DNA from: Sphingobium phenoxybenzoativorans
GTDB taxonomy: Bacteria > Pseudomonadota > Alphaproteobacteria > Sphingomonadales > Sphingomonadaceae
Direction of reading: 5' to 3'
Assembly: GCF_001757355.1 (NCBI RefSeq)
Contig: NZ_MINO01000003.1
Coordinates: 62,001-126,000 of the forward strand
DNA: 64,000 nucleotides
This document shows, piece after piece, positions 51,960 through 63,143 of the stretch; position 1 is the first letter of the stretch, and each line of letters begins with the position of its first letter. The notes beneath the pieces were generated by a model. That model had not been told where the DNA came from. It ran no database searches and saw only the letters and a list, made by a program, of their open reading frames with translations. A program made the translations under genes and the position numbers.

Positions 51960-52940
51960 ATGCACCGCACCAGATTCCTCTGTATCCTCCTGCTGCTTCC
52001 CGCGTGCGGCGAAAAGGCCAAGACGCCTGTCGCGTCGCCGCCCGCCAAGTCGGAAACGATCGCACATGAAGCGGAATTGCTGAAACTCACGCTGACGCCG
52101 CAGGCTGTCAAACGCCTGGGCATAGCCACAGTAACGGTCGGAACCGGACAGGCGGGCCTGAAACGCGAGACGAGTGGCGAGATCGTCGTGCTCAATGGCG
52201 CGGGTGGCGTGCCGACCGGATCGCTGAGCAATCTGGCGCAGATCGGCTTGGCACAGGCCGCCGCCGATGGTGAGGTTGAACGGATCCGTGCACAGGCAAG
52301 GCTTGCTCGCATTGCGCTCGACCGGGCAAGCCTGTTGGTGGCCGAGGAGGCCGGGAGCGTCCGTGCGCGCGACGAGGCGGCGGCAGCGCTCGCCGGCGCA
52401 CAGGCGCAAGCCGATGTTGCTGTTGAGCAGCGGCGCTTGCTCGGGCCTTCTGTATCCAAACTGGGGAGCCAATCGACCCTTTGGGTGCGGGTATCCGTGT
52501 CGGGAACGGACGTGGCAGAGATCGCCCGGTCGTCTCCCGCGATGGTGCGGGCGCTCGGCGCAACCGGCGCGGGCCGTAACGCGCGGCCGGTTCAGGCACC
52601 GCCTTCGGCCAATGCCGTCGCAGGCACGGTGGACCTTTATTACGCGGTCGACAATCGGGACCGAATGTGGCGCGTTGGCCAGAGAGCCGCCGTCCAGCTT
52701 CCGTTGGGACGGATGGAGGAAGGACTGGCGGTGCCTTCCTCTGCGATATTGCGCGACATTTACGGCGGGGAATGGGTCTACGCCCAGACCGCGCCGAACA
52801 CCTATGTCCGCCAGCGGGTGGAAATCGCGTCCGCCGGAGCAGGAGATGCGATCATATCCCGCGGGCTTGAGCCGGGTATGCGCGTCGTCACGACGGGCGC
52901 AATGGAGTTGTTCGGCACCGAATTCGGAGTTGCGCATTGA
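51960..52940 (+). CDS. RND efflux periplasmic adaptor (CzcB/CusB-like) lipoprotein
   Basis: 326 residues. Lipobox LLLLPAC; then LTPQAVKRLGIATVTVGTGQ, a coiled-coil hairpin (DRASLLVAEEAGSVRARDEA), and a membrane-proximal part (GLAVPSSAILRDIYGGEWVY; ISRGLEPGMRVVTTGAMELF). It is shorter than typical adaptors and the lipoyl half-motifs are not evident, so it may carry a deletion. The stop overlaps the start of the pump gene (ATGATG). Confidence 0.78.
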   Translation: MHRTRFLCILLLLPACGEKAKTPVASPPAKSETIAHEAELLKLTLTPQAVKRLGIATVTVGTGQAGLKRETSGEIVVLNGAGGVPTGSLSNLAQIGLAQAAADGEVERIRAQARLARIALDRASLLVAEEAGSVRARDEAAAALAGAQAQADVAVEQRRLLGPSVSKLGSQSTLWVRVSVSGTDVAEIARSSPAMVRALGATGAGRNARPVQAPPSANAVAGTVDLYYAVDNRDRMWRVGQRAAVQLPLGRMEEGLAVPSSAILRDIYGGEWVYAQTAPNTYVRQRVEIASAGAGDAIISRGLEPGMRVVTTGAMELFGTEFGVAH

Positions 52941-53700
52941 TGCTGGCATGGCTCGTTCGCGCCGCGCTGACCCAGCGTGTGCTGGTGTTGGCCATGGCCG
53001 CCCTTCTGGTCGTGCTGGGGCTGCGCGCTTCCACGAGCGTCCCATTAGACGTCTTTCCCGAATTCGCGCCGCCGATGGTCGAAATCCAGACCGAAGCGCC
53101 CGGCCTGTCGACCGAGGAAGTCGAAAGCCTGATCACCGTGCCGATCGAGACACAGGTAAACGGCATCCCGCACCTTGCGACACTGCGATCCAAGTCCGTG
53201 CTGGGCCTGTCTTCGGTGGTCATTCTGCTCGATCGCGGCACCGATGTCATGCGTGCGCGGCAGATGGTTCAGGAACGGGTTGCGCAGGTGCAGGGCCGCC
53301 TGCCCGCCGCCGCGCGGCCCCCGGTGATGCTGCCCCCTCTGTCATCGACCAGCCGGGCGATGAAGATCGGCATCTCATCCGCGAAGCTGGACCAGACGCA
53401 ATTGTCCGAACTGGTGCGCTGGACTATCCGCCCGCGCCTGATGGCGGTTCCGGGCGTCGCCAATGTTGCAATGTGGGGAATGCGCGATCGTCAGTTGCAG
53501 GTGCTGGTCGACCCAGACAAGTTGCGCGCGGCAGGCGTGACGCTGAACGAACTGCGCGCGGCCGCAGGCGACGCGGTGATGGTCGGCGGCGGTGGCTTTG
53601 TCGATACCACCAACCAGCGCATGGCCGTGCAGCAGCCCGGCGCGATCCAGACGCCCGATGATCTGGCGCGGACCATCGTCAAGGTGGCGGGCGAAGCGCC
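52937..53700 (+). pseudogene. Truncated RND heavy-metal efflux pump (CzcA/CusA-like)
   Basis: The first about 254 codons match a CzcA-type pump: the first membrane helix (LVLAMAALLVVLGLRASTSV), PLDVFPEFAPPMVEIQTEAP, and GVANVAMWGMRDRQLQVLVD. Intact family members exceed 1,000 residues. Homology ends abruptly at about KVAGEAP (53700), where a fragment of another gene begins. Transport is not possible. Confidence 0.85.
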
Positions 53701-53808
53701 CATAAACTCGCGCTCGTCACCGGCGCCAGCCGCGGCATCGGCGCCGCCACCGCCCTCGCGCTTGGCAAGACGGGCGCGCATGCCGCTTTCTTGCTCTCAG
53801 TCGCATGA
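53701..53808 (+). pseudogene. Short-chain dehydrogenase N-terminal scrap
   Basis: In a different frame from the pump, 53701-53808 reads HKLALVTGASRGIGAATALA then LGKTGAHAAFLLSVA and a stop. This is the NAD(P)-binding start of an SDR, here only 35 codons long. It marks a deletion junction. A possible NhaA-like scrap (ALLCGIGFTMSIF) follows on the minus strand near 53940-54000. Confidence 0.7.
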
Positions 53809-54047
53809 TGAAAAGCGAGCGGCTGGTCATCGCCCTCCTGCGCGGTGAGCCGTCGACGCGGCTGCACCATGACACCGTCGAGATGTTCGCTATGTTACGC
53901 CGGACGATGATCGCCAGCGGCTGTTCGATCGCTCCTGCAAACACAGTGAAGATGCTCATTGTAAACCCGATGCCACATAAGAGCGCGGTTCCCCGTAACT
54001 GTCGGCGACCAGCATGAGGGTGGCATGTCACATTGGAATGGGCGAGA

Positions 54048-56555
54048 TCATATTTCAGGCAGTTTTTGCGCGGCAAAGCCCCAGCCTTTGAGATGTTTGG
54101 ATCGCGCCAAAAGCTTGTCTGCATCAGCAATACCGAACGGATGCGCATTCTTCATTTGGTCAAGTTCGTCCCATTCGATCGGCACTGCCACGGGTGCTCC
54201 GGTTCGTGCACGGACGGAATAAGGTAGGATGGCCGTACTTCCGCGCTGATTACGGAGCCAGTCGATGAAGATTCGGTCCTTGCGTTTGGCCTTGCTCATG
54301 GTCGCAACGAAGCGGCCGGGTTCGGCGGCGCTCAATGCCTGGGCGAAGCGCGAAGCGAAGTCCTTATGTGTCTCCCAGTCATGGCCAGATGTGAGCGGTA
54401 CGACCACGTGCACGCCCTTACCACCGGAGAGCATAGCAAACGAGACAAGGCCGATATCGGCGAGATGGTCGCGGATATCACAAGCGGCTTGTCTGACCTT
54501 TGCAAACGCCATGCCCTCATCGGGATCCAGATCGAAGATCATGCGGTCTGGCTTTTCGACGGCATCAGCACGGCTCGCCCAGCCGTGAAATTCGATGGTG
54601 CCCATCTGCACGCAGGCAATAAGGCCGTCGGCATCCTCGATGTAGATATAGTCTTCCGATCCACCTCCCTTCTCGCGGATCGGTACATGCAGGACATGAT
54701 CGCCGAATGCGCCACTGTCATGTTTCTGGAAGAAGCATTTCTTTGCACGCCCCTGTGGGCAGCGAACAAGGCTGATTGGCCGGTTCGCGACAAAAGGCAG
54801 CATCAATGGCGCCATACGGTTATAATAGTCAGCCAGATCGCCCTTGGTCTGGCCGCTATCAGGAAAGAGAATGCGGTCGCGGTTGCTGATCTTCACATCG
54901 CTTGGGGAGGGCGGAGCAGGAGCAGCCTTTTCCGGTTTGACGGATTTTGCGGACTTGTCCGTGCGCAGGCCAAGAAAGCTGCCATGACGGATACGGTCAT
55001 CACCGGTAAATTCGGCAAAGGCGACCTCAGCGACGAGCTTGGGCTTGATCCATTGCGCATTGCGCGTCTCCGCGCGGGGAATCTCGATTGGCGCTGCATC
55101 AATAGCGAGAGGCGCCATGGCTTGGGCGAGGTCCTCTATGGTCATCGTATCGAACCCGGTGCCGACTTTGCCCCTATAGACCAGCTTGCGTCCGTCATAT
55201 TGCGCCAGAAGCAAGGAAGAGAAGGCGCGGGCTCTAGCCCTGCTCTTCGTCCAGCCGATTACGACGAATTCCTGTCGCCGGGTGCATTTGACCTTCACCC
55301 AATCGCGCGTGCGACCGCTGCGGTACGGGGCGTCAATACGCTTCGCAATGATGCCTTCCTGCCCGGCCTCACACATTTTACGATAAAGCGTCTCGCCCGC
55401 GCCAATCAGATAGTCGGAGACATGGATTGGCGGCTCTGCTTGAGCCAACAGAGCCTCCAGCCGTTCCTTGCGTTCGATGGTTGTCAGCAGCTTGAGGTCG
55501 ATCCCGTCGAGGGCAAGCAGATCAAAAGCAAAGAAGTGGAAGGGCGTGTCGGCTCGCTGCGCGCCATGGCCGCGTTTCAACACGGACTGGAGCGCTGAGA
55601 AACTGGGATTGCCGTCTTCGCCAAAAGCCACGATCTCCCCGTCGATCAGCGCGGGCGGCAGATCGAGCGCGGCGATGTCTTCGACCAGCGGGCCAAACTT
55701 GTCGGTCCAGTCAAGACCATTGCGTGTGAACAGCTTCACCGTGCCGCCCTTGACCGCAATCATGGCGCGGTAACCGTCATATTTGATCTCGTGCAGCCAG
55801 CCATTGCCGGTCGGCGCTTCATCCACCAATGTCGCGAGCTGTGGTTTCACGAAGCGAGGGAGGACAGCGCTTGCGGTCGTGCCTTTTGTTTGCACCCGGG
55901 CGTTGTGAGATTTCGCTGCTTGCATCTTGTCGGCGAAAGCTGTGCCCTTGACGCCTTTAAGCGACTGCGTGCCGCCCGTGTCTGCCTCGATCTCGGCCAT
56001 CGACCGATTGGTCAGCACGCTCGTCAGCGCGCGCTTGACCAAATCTACATCCTCCCTGGCATATTCATCGTCGATCTTGCGCAGCAGCCAGTTCTCGCGC
56101 TTCTCGCCGGCACGGCCCTTCATCCGAACAAGCAGCCACTCCCCTTTCATCCGGTCACCACGCAGGATAAAATGGAGATGGCCCGCCTTCAGGTCATTGG
56201 CGCTCTTACCCGGAATAGGGGCCCAGGTACCGCGATCCCACAGCATCACACTGCCGCCGCCATATTCGCCCTTGGGGATATTGCCCTCAAAACTACCATA
56301 GTCGAGTGGATGATCCTCGGTCCTGACCGCCAAGCGCTTGTCGGCCGGGTCAAGGCTCGGCCCTTTGGTGACAGCCCAACTTTTGAGGACGCCATCAATC
56401 TCCAGCCGGAAATCCCAGTGTAATCGGGTGGCTGCATGTTTCTGCACGACGAAGCTGTTGCCGCCTGTCTTCGCGACCTTTCCCTTGGGTTCGCGTGTCC
56501 GCTTGAAATCGCGCTTGGCATTGTAATGGGCGAGAGGATCGGCTGTCGTCATCAC
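54048..56555 (-). CDS. ligD: ATP-dependent DNA ligase D
   Basis: 835 residues in the order 3'-phosphoesterase, ligase, polymerase. The phosphoesterase part shows FVVQKHAATRLHWDFRLEID; the ligase has the adenylation lysine in HEIKYDGYRAM; the primase-polymerase has IFDLDPDEG. This order is usual for proteobacterial LigD and differs from mycobacteria. It repairs double-strand breaks with Ku. It overlaps the ku gene by four bases (ATGA). Confidence 0.95.
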   Translation of the reverse strand: MMTTADPLAHYNAKRDFKRTREPKGKVAKTGGNSFVVQKHAATRLHWDFRLEIDGVLKSWAVTKGPSLDPADKRLAVRTEDHPLDYGSFEGNIPKGEYGGGSVMLWDRGTWAPIPGKSANDLKAGHLHFILRGDRMKGEWLLVRMKGRAGEKRENWLLRKIDDEYAREDVDLVKRALTSVLTNRSMAEIEADTGGTQSLKGVKGTAFADKMQAAKSHNARVQTKGTTASAVLPRFVKPQLATLVDEAPTGNGWLHEIKYDGYRAMIAVKGGTVKLFTRNGLDWTDKFGPLVEDIAALDLPPALIDGEIVAFGEDGNPSFSALQSVLKRGHGAQRADTPFHFFAFDLLALDGIDLKLLTTIERKERLEALLAQAEPPIHVSDYLIGAGETLYRKMCEAGQEGIIAKRIDAPYRSGRTRDWVKVKCTRRQEFVVIGWTKSRARARAFSSLLLAQYDGRKLVYRGKVGTGFDTMTIEDLAQAMAPLAIDAAPIEIPRAETRNAQWIKPKLVAEVAFAEFTGDDRIRHGSFLGLRTDKSAKSVKPEKAAPAPPSPSDVKISNRDRILFPDSGQTKGDLADYYNRMAPLMLPFVANRPISLVRCPQGRAKKCFFQKHDSGAFGDHVLHVPIREKGGGSEDYIYIEDADGLIACVQMGTIEFHGWASRADAVEKPDRMIFDLDPDEGMAFAKVRQAACDIRDHLADIGLVSFAMLSGGKGVHVVVPLTSGHDWETHKDFASRFAQALSAAEPGRFVATMSKAKRKDRIFIDWLRNQRGSTAILPYSVRARTGAPVAVPIEWDELDQMKNAHPFGIADADKLLARSKHLKGWGFAAQKLPEI

Positions 56556-57427
56556 GCGCTCTTGCGTTTTGACGCAGCCTTTTTGGGCGCGCCCTTACTC
56601 ACCGGAGCTTTTGGCGTAGCAGAGGTCTTACGTCCGCCTGCGCCCGCCGACTTCTTGAGCGCCGCCATCAGGTCAATGACATTGCCGCCCTTGCGCCCAA
56701 TAGGCGCGTCATCAACCTCCTCGATGATGCGCTTGCCCTTCGCCTTTTTCTTCTTGTCGATCAGGCGATGAAGCGCATCGACATAGCGGTCATGGAACTC
56801 TTCCGGCTTGAAGGGCGCGGTGCGCTTGTCGATGATGCTGACCGCAAGGTCCAGCATATCCTCGTCCGCTACATCGTCAGGCAAGCCCCGGAAATAGGTC
56901 TGTGCTTTTGTCACCTCATCGGCATAGCGCAGCACTTCCAGCACAAGTCCGCGCCCACAGGGTTTAAGCGAGACCAACTGCTCACGACCGCGAACGGACA
57001 ATTGGCCAAGACCAACCTTTTTCGTCTGGCGCAAAGCGTCGCGCAACACAGCATAGGCCTCCTCCGCCAAATCATCAGCGGGGATCACGAAATAGGGCTT
57101 TTCATAATAGAGGACGTCGATCGCGTCCGCCTCGACAAACTGAACCAGATCGAGAGTTTTGCGGCTCTCGATCTTCACTGCTTCTATCTCGTCCTGCTCC
57201 AACAGGACATAATTGCCTTTGGACAGTTCAAAGCCCTTGAATATCTCGTCGCGGTCGACAGGACCGACGCCGCTCACAACCTTTTCATAATGAATCGGCT
57301 TGCCCGTTGGCTCATGAATTTGCCGGAAACTGACCGCGGCACCCGACTTCGTCGCGGGGTATATCTCCACCGGAATCGAAACCAGCGCCAACTTGATCTG
57401 TCCTTGCCAATATGCGCGTGCAGGCAT
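56552..57427 (-). CDS. ku: Ku protein, non-homologous end joining
   Basis: 291 residues. The Ku core begins MPARAYWQGQIKLALVSIPV, continues SFRQIHEPTGKPIHYEKVVS and GFELSKGNYVLLEQDEIEAV, and ends in a Lys-rich tail (KKSAGAGGRKTSATPKAPVS) as in bacterial Ku. ATG 57427 begins the family homology; the frame upstream is unrelated. It binds DNA ends and recruits LigD. Confidence 0.95.
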   Translation of the reverse strand: MPARAYWQGQIKLALVSIPVEIYPATKSGAAVSFRQIHEPTGKPIHYEKVVSGVGPVDRDEIFKGFELSKGNYVLLEQDEIEAVKIESRKTLDLVQFVEADAIDVLYYEKPYFVIPADDLAEEAYAVLRDALRQTKKVGLGQLSVRGREQLVSLKPCGRGLVLEVLRYADEVTKAQTYFRGLPDDVADEDMLDLAVSIIDKRTAPFKPEEFHDRYVDALHRLIDKKKKAKGKRIIEEVDDAPIGRKGGNVIDLMAALKKSAGAGGRKTSATPKAPVSKGAPKKAASKRKSA

Positions 57428-57586
57428 CTGCCACCTCCAGGACCAGAGCGTGCAGAAACGAAGATGGTTCCGGAAATGCGAACCTGACTTTCCGCTTTCG
57501 CGACCGTAAAATCGGCAATGATAAAATGATGTCGATGGGCGTGGCGACGCTCTCGTTGCCGCCAAGGATTGTGCCGAAACTCAGGG

Positions 57587-58189
57587 TTAGCGCGGAAGCC
57601 TCTCACCATTTAGGCTTTCGACGTTTCTCAATCCGCTTGCCCAATAGAGATGGCACGGTGGAATATTCCACCACTCAAAACCGTGGCGCACCTTTGTGAA
57701 ATGACGATCGATGAGAGGGCGGATCGCTGTGCGCATCTGATAGGCGGCAATAAGCCCATTCGGCTTCAGCGCCATGCTTGTCTCAAACATGATCATCTCG
57801 GCCTCGTCCTTGTCGAGCATTGAAAAGGGCAGCCCCGACAATATGCAGTCAGCCTGCCCCAATCCCTTATCGCGAAGGTGGCGCCTCACATCTCTCGCCG
57901 AGCCTTCGACTGGGATGAGGCGAGGGTCCTGGCATGTTTGACGCAGCTTCGTGACGAACGCTTCGCCGGTCTCAACGGCGAGAAGCTTGGCATCGCCAGG
58001 TAGTCGTTCCAGGATCGCGAAAGTGAACCGGCCGCTGCCTGGGCCATATTCAACGAAAAGCCGGATATCTGACCAATTAATGGGTGCAAGCATGTGGCGC
58101 ACCATTCTTGCAGTTGCCGGAAAGGCCGAGCCGACCATTGACGGACGCCGGACGAACTCGGTTGCGGCGACCCAACCGGTATGTTTCAC
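57587..58189 (-). CDS. Class I SAM-dependent methyltransferase (phospholipid N-methyltransferase-like)
   Basis: About 200 residues. The SAM motif is RLFVEYGPGSGRFTFAILER, followed by KLLAVETGEAFVTKL and CILSGLPFSML, as in PmtA/KsgA-like enzymes. GTG 58189 is chosen because GGAGG precedes it by five bases and the frame further upstream would overlap the flavodoxin-like gene by 50 nt. It may methylate phosphatidylethanolamine; the exact substrate is uncertain. Confidence 0.78.
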   Translation of the reverse strand: MKHTGWVAATEFVRRPSMVGSAFPATARMVRHMLAPINWSDIRLFVEYGPGSGRFTFAILERLPGDAKLLAVETGEAFVTKLRQTCQDPRLIPVEGSARDVRRHLRDKGLGQADCILSGLPFSMLDKDEAEMIMFETSMALKPNGLIAAYQMRTAIRPLIDRHFTKVRHGFEWWNIPPCHLYWASGLRNVESLNGERLPR

Positions 58190-58229
58190 GCAATCCTCCT
58201 CCAGCCAATCAAAATAGCCAAATTTCGCG

Positions 58230-58838
58230 TCATCCGGGGTAGGGCTTTGACTGGAGCAGACAGGCAAGATGGGCGGCATTAGCAGCGACCATCTTTGCGG
58301 TCTGTGTGACCTTGTCCGGCGTCTCCTTCAGATCCTTGAAATCTGTAGACCCCATAGCTTCACCGACCCAGTAGCAGGCGGCGACCGCTGGGATGGTCCA
58401 ACCGACATCGTTCAGCGCCTGGAACAGTTGCGCACAAGAAAAATGGGCACCGTCTTCATTGCCGACGACAGCTGCGACGGCGACCTTACCATAGCTCGGC
58501 ATGCGGCCTGCATCGTCGGTTTCACTCAAGAACGCGTCCATTCGCTCAAGAACGCACTTGGCGACGCTCGATATCTGCCCCATCCAGATCGGGCCGCCGA
58601 AAATGACTATGTCGTGTGCAAGAATTGTCTCGCGTAGCCTTGGCCATGCATCCCCCTCGCCCTCGTCCGAAGTCACGCCTGGCTTGATGTCGAGCGCGGC
58701 AACCCGGATTGTTTCGGTGAGTGACACATGATTGTCGGCAAAGGCCGCTTTCAGGACCGCGATCATTGCATCGGTGGAACTCGCTTCGTCTATGTCGGCC
58801 TTTAGGGTGCAATTGAGAGCAAGGGCCTTGAGCGGCAT
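58230..58838 (-). CDS. Flavodoxin/NAD(P)H-dependent FMN reductase-like protein
   Basis: 202 residues of flavodoxin fold: MPLKALALNCTLKADIDEAS (phosphate loop), LAHDIVIFGGPIWMGQISSV (FMN ring), and AAVVGNEDGAHF. It should bind FMN and reduce quinones, iron or nitro groups. ATG 58838 has AAGGAG upstream. It is 40 nt upstream of the methyltransferase gene, likely one operon. Confidence 0.82.
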   Translation of the reverse strand: MPLKALALNCTLKADIDEASSTDAMIAVLKAAFADNHVSLTETIRVAALDIKPGVTSDEGEGDAWPRLRETILAHDIVIFGGPIWMGQISSVAKCVLERMDAFLSETDDAGRMPSYGKVAVAAVVGNEDGAHFSCAQLFQALNDVGWTIPAVAACYWVGEAMGSTDFKDLKETPDKVTQTAKMVAANAAHLACLLQSKPYPG

Positions 58839-59141
58839 CGATCGTCTCCTTCGCCGTCGGCTACCGCGCAAATGCGATCATCCGTTCACTCCTATGAGAA
58901 CTCTTTGACGCCGACTTGAGTTTCAGATCGGCTTCAGTAAGGGCAATCATATATGCGCCGGCGCAAATCTGGCCCGCGCCGAACTTTCCATTCGCTTGAT
59001 GAATGGCTGAAGAATATCCCCGACTTTTCATTGGCTAATGGCGCAAAATTGATTTTCGGAGGCGGAGTTGTGACTACCGTCGCGAACCTTCACCCTGTCT
59101 GGGATATCTAGGTTAGACAAGGGCAGGCCACATACGACGGC

Positions 59142-60800
59142 TCACCTCAATATGGCGGGCAGATCCAGTCCCGTGTTTCGCGCGCAGTCAAGCGCAATGT
59201 CATAACCAGCGTCGGCATGACGCATTACGCCAGTTGCCGGATCATTCCAAAGCACCCGCGCCAATCGGCGTGACGCTGCCTCTGTCCCATCGGCAACAAT
59301 GACCATCCCGGAATGCTGCGAATATCCCATGCCGACGCCACCGCCATGATGCAGCGATACCCAGGTAGCCCCACTTGCCGTGTTGAGCAGCGCATTGAGC
59401 AAAGGCCAGTCCGATACGGCGTCTGAACCATCTCGCATCGCCTCCGTCTCGCGATTGGGGCTGGCGACCGATCCGCTGTCCAGATGATCGCGACCTATGA
59501 CAACAGGGGCCTTCAACTCCCCATTGGCCACCATCTCATTGAAGGCCAGGCCTAGGCGATGCCGATCGCCCAGGCCCACCCAGCAAATACGCGCAGGCAA
59601 CCCTTGAAAATGTATCTTCTCTCGCGCCATGTCGAGCCAGCGATGGAGATGCGCGTCATCTGGCATCAGTTCCTTCACCTTGGCGTCGGTCTTGTAGATA
59701 TCTTCCGGGTCCCCCGACAGCGCGGCCCAGCGAAACGGACCGATCCCCCTACAAAAGAGCGGACGAATATAGGCAGGCACGAAGCCGGGGAAATCGAAGG
59801 CATTGGCGACACCCTCATCCTTTGCGACTTGGCGTATGTTGTTGCCATAATCGACGGTTGGCACGCCCGCCGCCTGAAAATCGAGCATGGCGCGGACATG
59901 CACGGCCATCGACGCCTTAGCCGCTTTTGCAACCGCCTCCGGCTCGCGTGCGCGCCGGTCGATCCATTGGGCAACGGTCCAGCCTGCAGGCAGATAGCCA
60001 TTTACCGGATCATGCGCGCTGGTCTGATCGGTCAGCAGATCAGGCCGGATTCCCCGCGCAAATATTTCCGGCAATATCTCCGCTGCATTGCCCAGCAGGC
60101 CGACCGAAACAGGCTCTTTCGCCGAACTGACAATCTCCACAGCCTCATCGATGCTGTCAGTCGAACGGTCGAGATAACCGGTACGCAATCGCATCTCGAT
60201 CCGGCTCGGCTGGCATTCGATCGCAATGCAGGAGGCGCCCGCCATCACGGCGGCAAGCGGTTGCGCACCGCCCATCCCGCCCAGCCCCGCCGTCAGCAGC
60301 CAGCGACCCGACAAGTCTCCGCCATAATGCTGCCGTCCCATCTCCACAAAGGTTTCATAGGTACCCTGCACAATCCCCTGTGTGCCGATATAAATCCAAC
60401 TGCCCGCGGTCATCTGTCCATACATGGCCAGACCCCTGCGATCGAGTTCAGCGAAATGGTCCCAGTCCGCCCATTTCGGCACCAGATTGGAATTGGCGAT
60501 CAGAACGCGGGGCGCATCCACATGGGTGCGAAATACGCCGACCGGCTTGCCGGACTGAACCAGCAGCGTCTCATCATCTTCCAGGCGCAGCAACGTCTGA
60601 ACAATCCGGTCATAGCTTTCCCAGTCGCGCGCGGCCCTGCCAATGCCGCCATAAACCACCAGTTCCTCCGGCCGCTCAGCGACATCGGGATGAAGGTTGT
60701 TCATCAACATGCGCAAAGGCGCTTCGGTCAGCCAGCTTTTCGCCGACAGGTTCGGTCCGGTCGCGGGCTTGATGATGCGGCTATTGTCGAGGCGGGTCAT
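59142..60800 (-). CDS. hutU: Urocanate hydratase
   Basis: 552 residues, full length. Family signatures are plentiful: [39 protein letters not shown] (NAD binding), and [20 protein letters not shown] with the catalytic Cys region [12 protein letters not shown]. It converts urocanate to imidazolone propionate using tightly bound NAD. It is the last gene of the hut operon in this window. Confidence 0.96.
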   Translation of the reverse strand: MTRLDNSRIIKPATGPNLSAKSWLTEAPLRMLMNNLHPDVAERPEELVVYGGIGRAARDWESYDRIVQTLLRLEDDETLLVQSGKPVGVFRTHVDAPRVLIANSNLVPKWADWDHFAELDRRGLAMYGQMTAGSWIYIGTQGIVQGTYETFVEMGRQHYGGDLSGRWLLTAGLGGMGGAQPLAAVMAGASCIAIECQPSRIEMRLRTGYLDRSTDSIDEAVEIVSSAKEPVSVGLLGNAAEILPEIFARGIRPDLLTDQTSAHDPVNGYLPAGWTVAQWIDRRAREPEAVAKAAKASMAVHVRAMLDFQAAGVPTVDYGNNIRQVAKDEGVANAFDFPGFVPAYIRPLFCRGIGPFRWAALSGDPEDIYKTDAKVKELMPDDAHLHRWLDMAREKIHFQGLPARICWVGLGDRHRLGLAFNEMVANGELKAPVVIGRDHLDSGSVASPNRETEAMRDGSDAVSDWPLLNALLNTASGATWVSLHHGGGVGMGYSQHSGMVIVADGTEAASRRLARVLWNDPATGVMRHADAGYDIALDCARNTGLDLPAILR

Positions 60801-60816
60801 GGCAAGGATTCCTGGC

Positions 60817-61620
60817 TCAGATGCTGGCGAAGGCGATACAGGTGGCGATGATCGTTTTCAGATCCGCCATCAGCGGGGTGGAAGGGTCGAAGGGAGCAGG
60901 CCAATTATCCGGCGACGGTGCAGCCGGTTCCTCCAGATATGCGCGCATCGCCAGTTCCATCTGGATGGCGTGAACGCCATCTTCCGGGCGGCCATAGTGG
61001 CGGGTGGTCCACCCGCCCCGGAAACGGCCGTTCAGCACATGGCTACGCCCAGTCGCTTTCGCCGCAGAGAGGATAGCCGCCTCCAGCGCAGCATCGCAGG
61101 TCGCGCCACCGTCAGTACCGATATTGAATACCGGCAATTCGCCGTCGAAAAGGCGCGGCACAAGGCTGACGATGGAATGAGCATCATACAGAACGACCTT
61201 GCCATGGATTCTGCACAACCGCTCGATCTCACCTTTCAGAGCAGTGTGATAGGGGTCAAACCATTGCGCGCGGCGCAAAGCGATCTCCGCGTCATCAGGT
61301 GGCAAATCGATATACAGTGGATCGCCGTTGAAGCAGGTAGTCGGGCAAAGTTCGGTCGTCGCTTGTCCGGGATATAGCGAATGCCCGGAAGGATCGCGGT
61401 TCACGTCAATCACGCTGCGCGATATACGGGTGCGCACCGTGGTTGCGCCCATGTCCGCGGCAAAGTCATAGAGCCGGTCGACCCACCAGTCGGTATCCCT
61501 GCGCGCCAACCAGGGTGAAACGAAACGCGCCTCAAGATCAGCGGGAATATCCGTGCCGCTATGCGGAATACCGATCACCAGCGGTGCGTCTCCGCGTTGG
61601 ATATCGATCCAGCCGGTCAT
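60817..61620 (-). CDS. hutG: N-formylglutamate amidohydrolase
   Basis: 267 residues: [13 protein letters not shown] near the start, [20 protein letters not shown], and [19 protein letters not shown] with metal-binding His. It releases formate from N-formylglutamate, the last step of the HutF branch of histidine breakdown. It overlaps hutH by four bases. Confidence 0.93.
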   Translation of the reverse strand: MTGWIDIQRGDAPLVIGIPHSGTDIPADLEARFVSPWLARRDTDWWVDRLYDFAADMGATTVRTRISRSVIDVNRDPSGHSLYPGQATTELCPTTCFNGDPLYIDLPPDDAEIALRRAQWFDPYHTALKGEIERLCRIHGKVVLYDAHSIVSLVPRLFDGELPVFNIGTDGGATCDAALEAAILSAAKATGRSHVLNGRFRGGWTTRHYGRPEDGVHAIQMELAMRAYLEEPAAPSPDNWPAPFDPSTPLMADLKTIIATCIAFASI

Positions 61621-63143
61621 TGCAGGCCCGGCAGGTCCATCCCCACCGCCGCGACCAATCTACCGGAACGCACCAGTCCGTTCGCCACTTCCATATCCGG
61701 GTGGAAATGACGATCGTCCTCCAGCATCGGGATCTCGGTACGCAGACAGGCGCGGGCATTTTCCAGCGCATCGCTCGACTGCAGAGGCGCGTGGAAATCG
61801 CACCCCTGCACCGCCGCCAGCAATTCGATACCGACTATCGCGGTGGCATTGGTCGTCATATCAAGCAAGCGGCGGCTGCCATGCGCCGCCATCGACACAT
61901 GATCCTCCTGATTAGCCGAGGTTGGCAGGGAATCGATGCTCGCCGGGGTAGCGCGCTGCTTGTTTTCCGAAACAAGTGCCGCCGCTGTAACCTGCGGGAT
62001 CATGAACCCGGAATTGAGACCAGGCCTGGGAGTCAGGAATGCGGGCAGGCCCGAAAGCGCCGGATCGACCAGCATGGCGATGCGCCGCTCGGTGATCGAA
62101 CCGATCTCGCAAATGGCCAGCGCCAGCATATCAGCCGCGAAAGCGACAGGCTCCGCATGGAAATTGCCGCCCGATAACGCTTCATCAGTGTCGGGGAAGA
62201 TCAACGGATTGTCGGAAACACCATTTGCCTCAATCTCCAGCATCGTTGCAGCTTGCCGCAGCAGGTCTAGCACCGCGCCCATCACCTGGGGCTGACAACG
62301 CAGGCAATATGGGTCCTGCACGCGCGCATCCCCATCGAGGTGGCTGGCGCGAATTGCGGATCCCGCCATCAGCCGCCGCAGCGCTTCGGCCGTCTCGATC
62401 TGACCTGGCTGGCGGCGCAGGGCATGAATGCGCGGATCGAATGGCGTGTCCGATCCCTTCGCCGCCTCTGTCGCCAACGCCCCGGTTATGAGCGCAGATT
62501 GGAACAGCCGTTCGGTCTCGAATAATCCAGCAAGGGCATTGGCGGTTGAGAATTGCGTGCCATTGAGCAACGCCAAACCTTCCTTGGGACCAAGCGTAAG
62601 CGGAATAAGACCGGCGCCATCCAGCGCAGCAGCGGCGGGCATATGCCGCCCATTCACCTGTATTTCACCCACGCCGATCATTGTCGCGGCCATATGCGCT
62701 AGTGGAGCCAAGTCGCCACTTGCGCCGACCGAACCTTGCGACGGCACCACTGGAGTCAAGCCATGGCGCAGCATCGCCTCCAGCATCGCCACCGTCTCCG
62801 GCTTCACACCCGATGCCCCTTGGGCGAGGCTGGCGAGCTTCAACGCCATCATTAGTCGGACGATGGGCGCGGGCGAAGGATCGCCCGTGCCTGCGGCATG
62901 GCTCAACACGATATTGCGCTGGAGGGTCGCTAGATCCTCGTCGCCAATACGCACGCTAGCAAGTTTTCCAAAGCCGGTGTTGATGCCATATACCGGCACA
63001 CCGCGGCTGAGGATGCGGTCCACGGCGGCCGCGCTCGACGCAACAAGCGGCGCGCACGCGGGATCGAGCGAGAGTTCTGCCCCACGATAAATGGCCCGCC
63101 ACTGGTCCAGTGTCGCCGCGCCGGGCTTCAGCTTCACGCTCAC
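61617..63143 (-). CDS. hutH: Histidine ammonia-lyase
   Basis: 508 residues. The MIO cofactor triad Ala141-Ser142-Gly143 is in [23 protein letters not shown] supplies the catalytic Tyr region and the C-terminal half has the long helices of the family ([12 protein letters not shown]). It deaminates histidine to urocanate. It overlaps both neighbours by four bases, so the operon is translationally coupled. Confidence 0.96.
   Translation of the reverse strand: MSVKLKPGAATLDQWRAIYRGAELSLDPACAPLVASSAAAVDRILSRGVPVYGINTGFGKLASVRIGDEDLATLQRNIVLSHAAGTGDPSPAPIVRLMMALKLASLAQGASGVKPETVAMLEAMLRHGLTPVVPSQGSVGASGDLAPLAHMAATMIGVGEIQVNGRHMPAAAALDGAGLIPLTLGPKEGLALLNGTQFSTANALAGLFETERLFQSALITGALATEAAKGSDTPFDPRIHALRRQPGQIETAEALRRLMAGSAIRASHLDGDARVQDPYCLRCQPQVMGAVLDLLRQAATMLEIEANGVSDNPLIFPDTDEALSGGNFHAEPVAFAADMLALAICEIGSITERRIAMLVDPALSGLPAFLTPRPGLNSGFMIPQVTAAALVSENKQRATPASIDSLPTSANQEDHVSMAAHGSRRLLDMTTNATAIVGIELLAAVQGCDFHAPLQSSDALENARACLRTEIPMLEDDRHFHPDMEVANGLVRSGRLVAAVGMDLPGLQ

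Noticed and set aside
59559..60851. 430-codon plus-strand frame opposite hutU
   Set aside because: Antisense to a full-length urocanase with clear signatures; the plus translation has no protein-like order.
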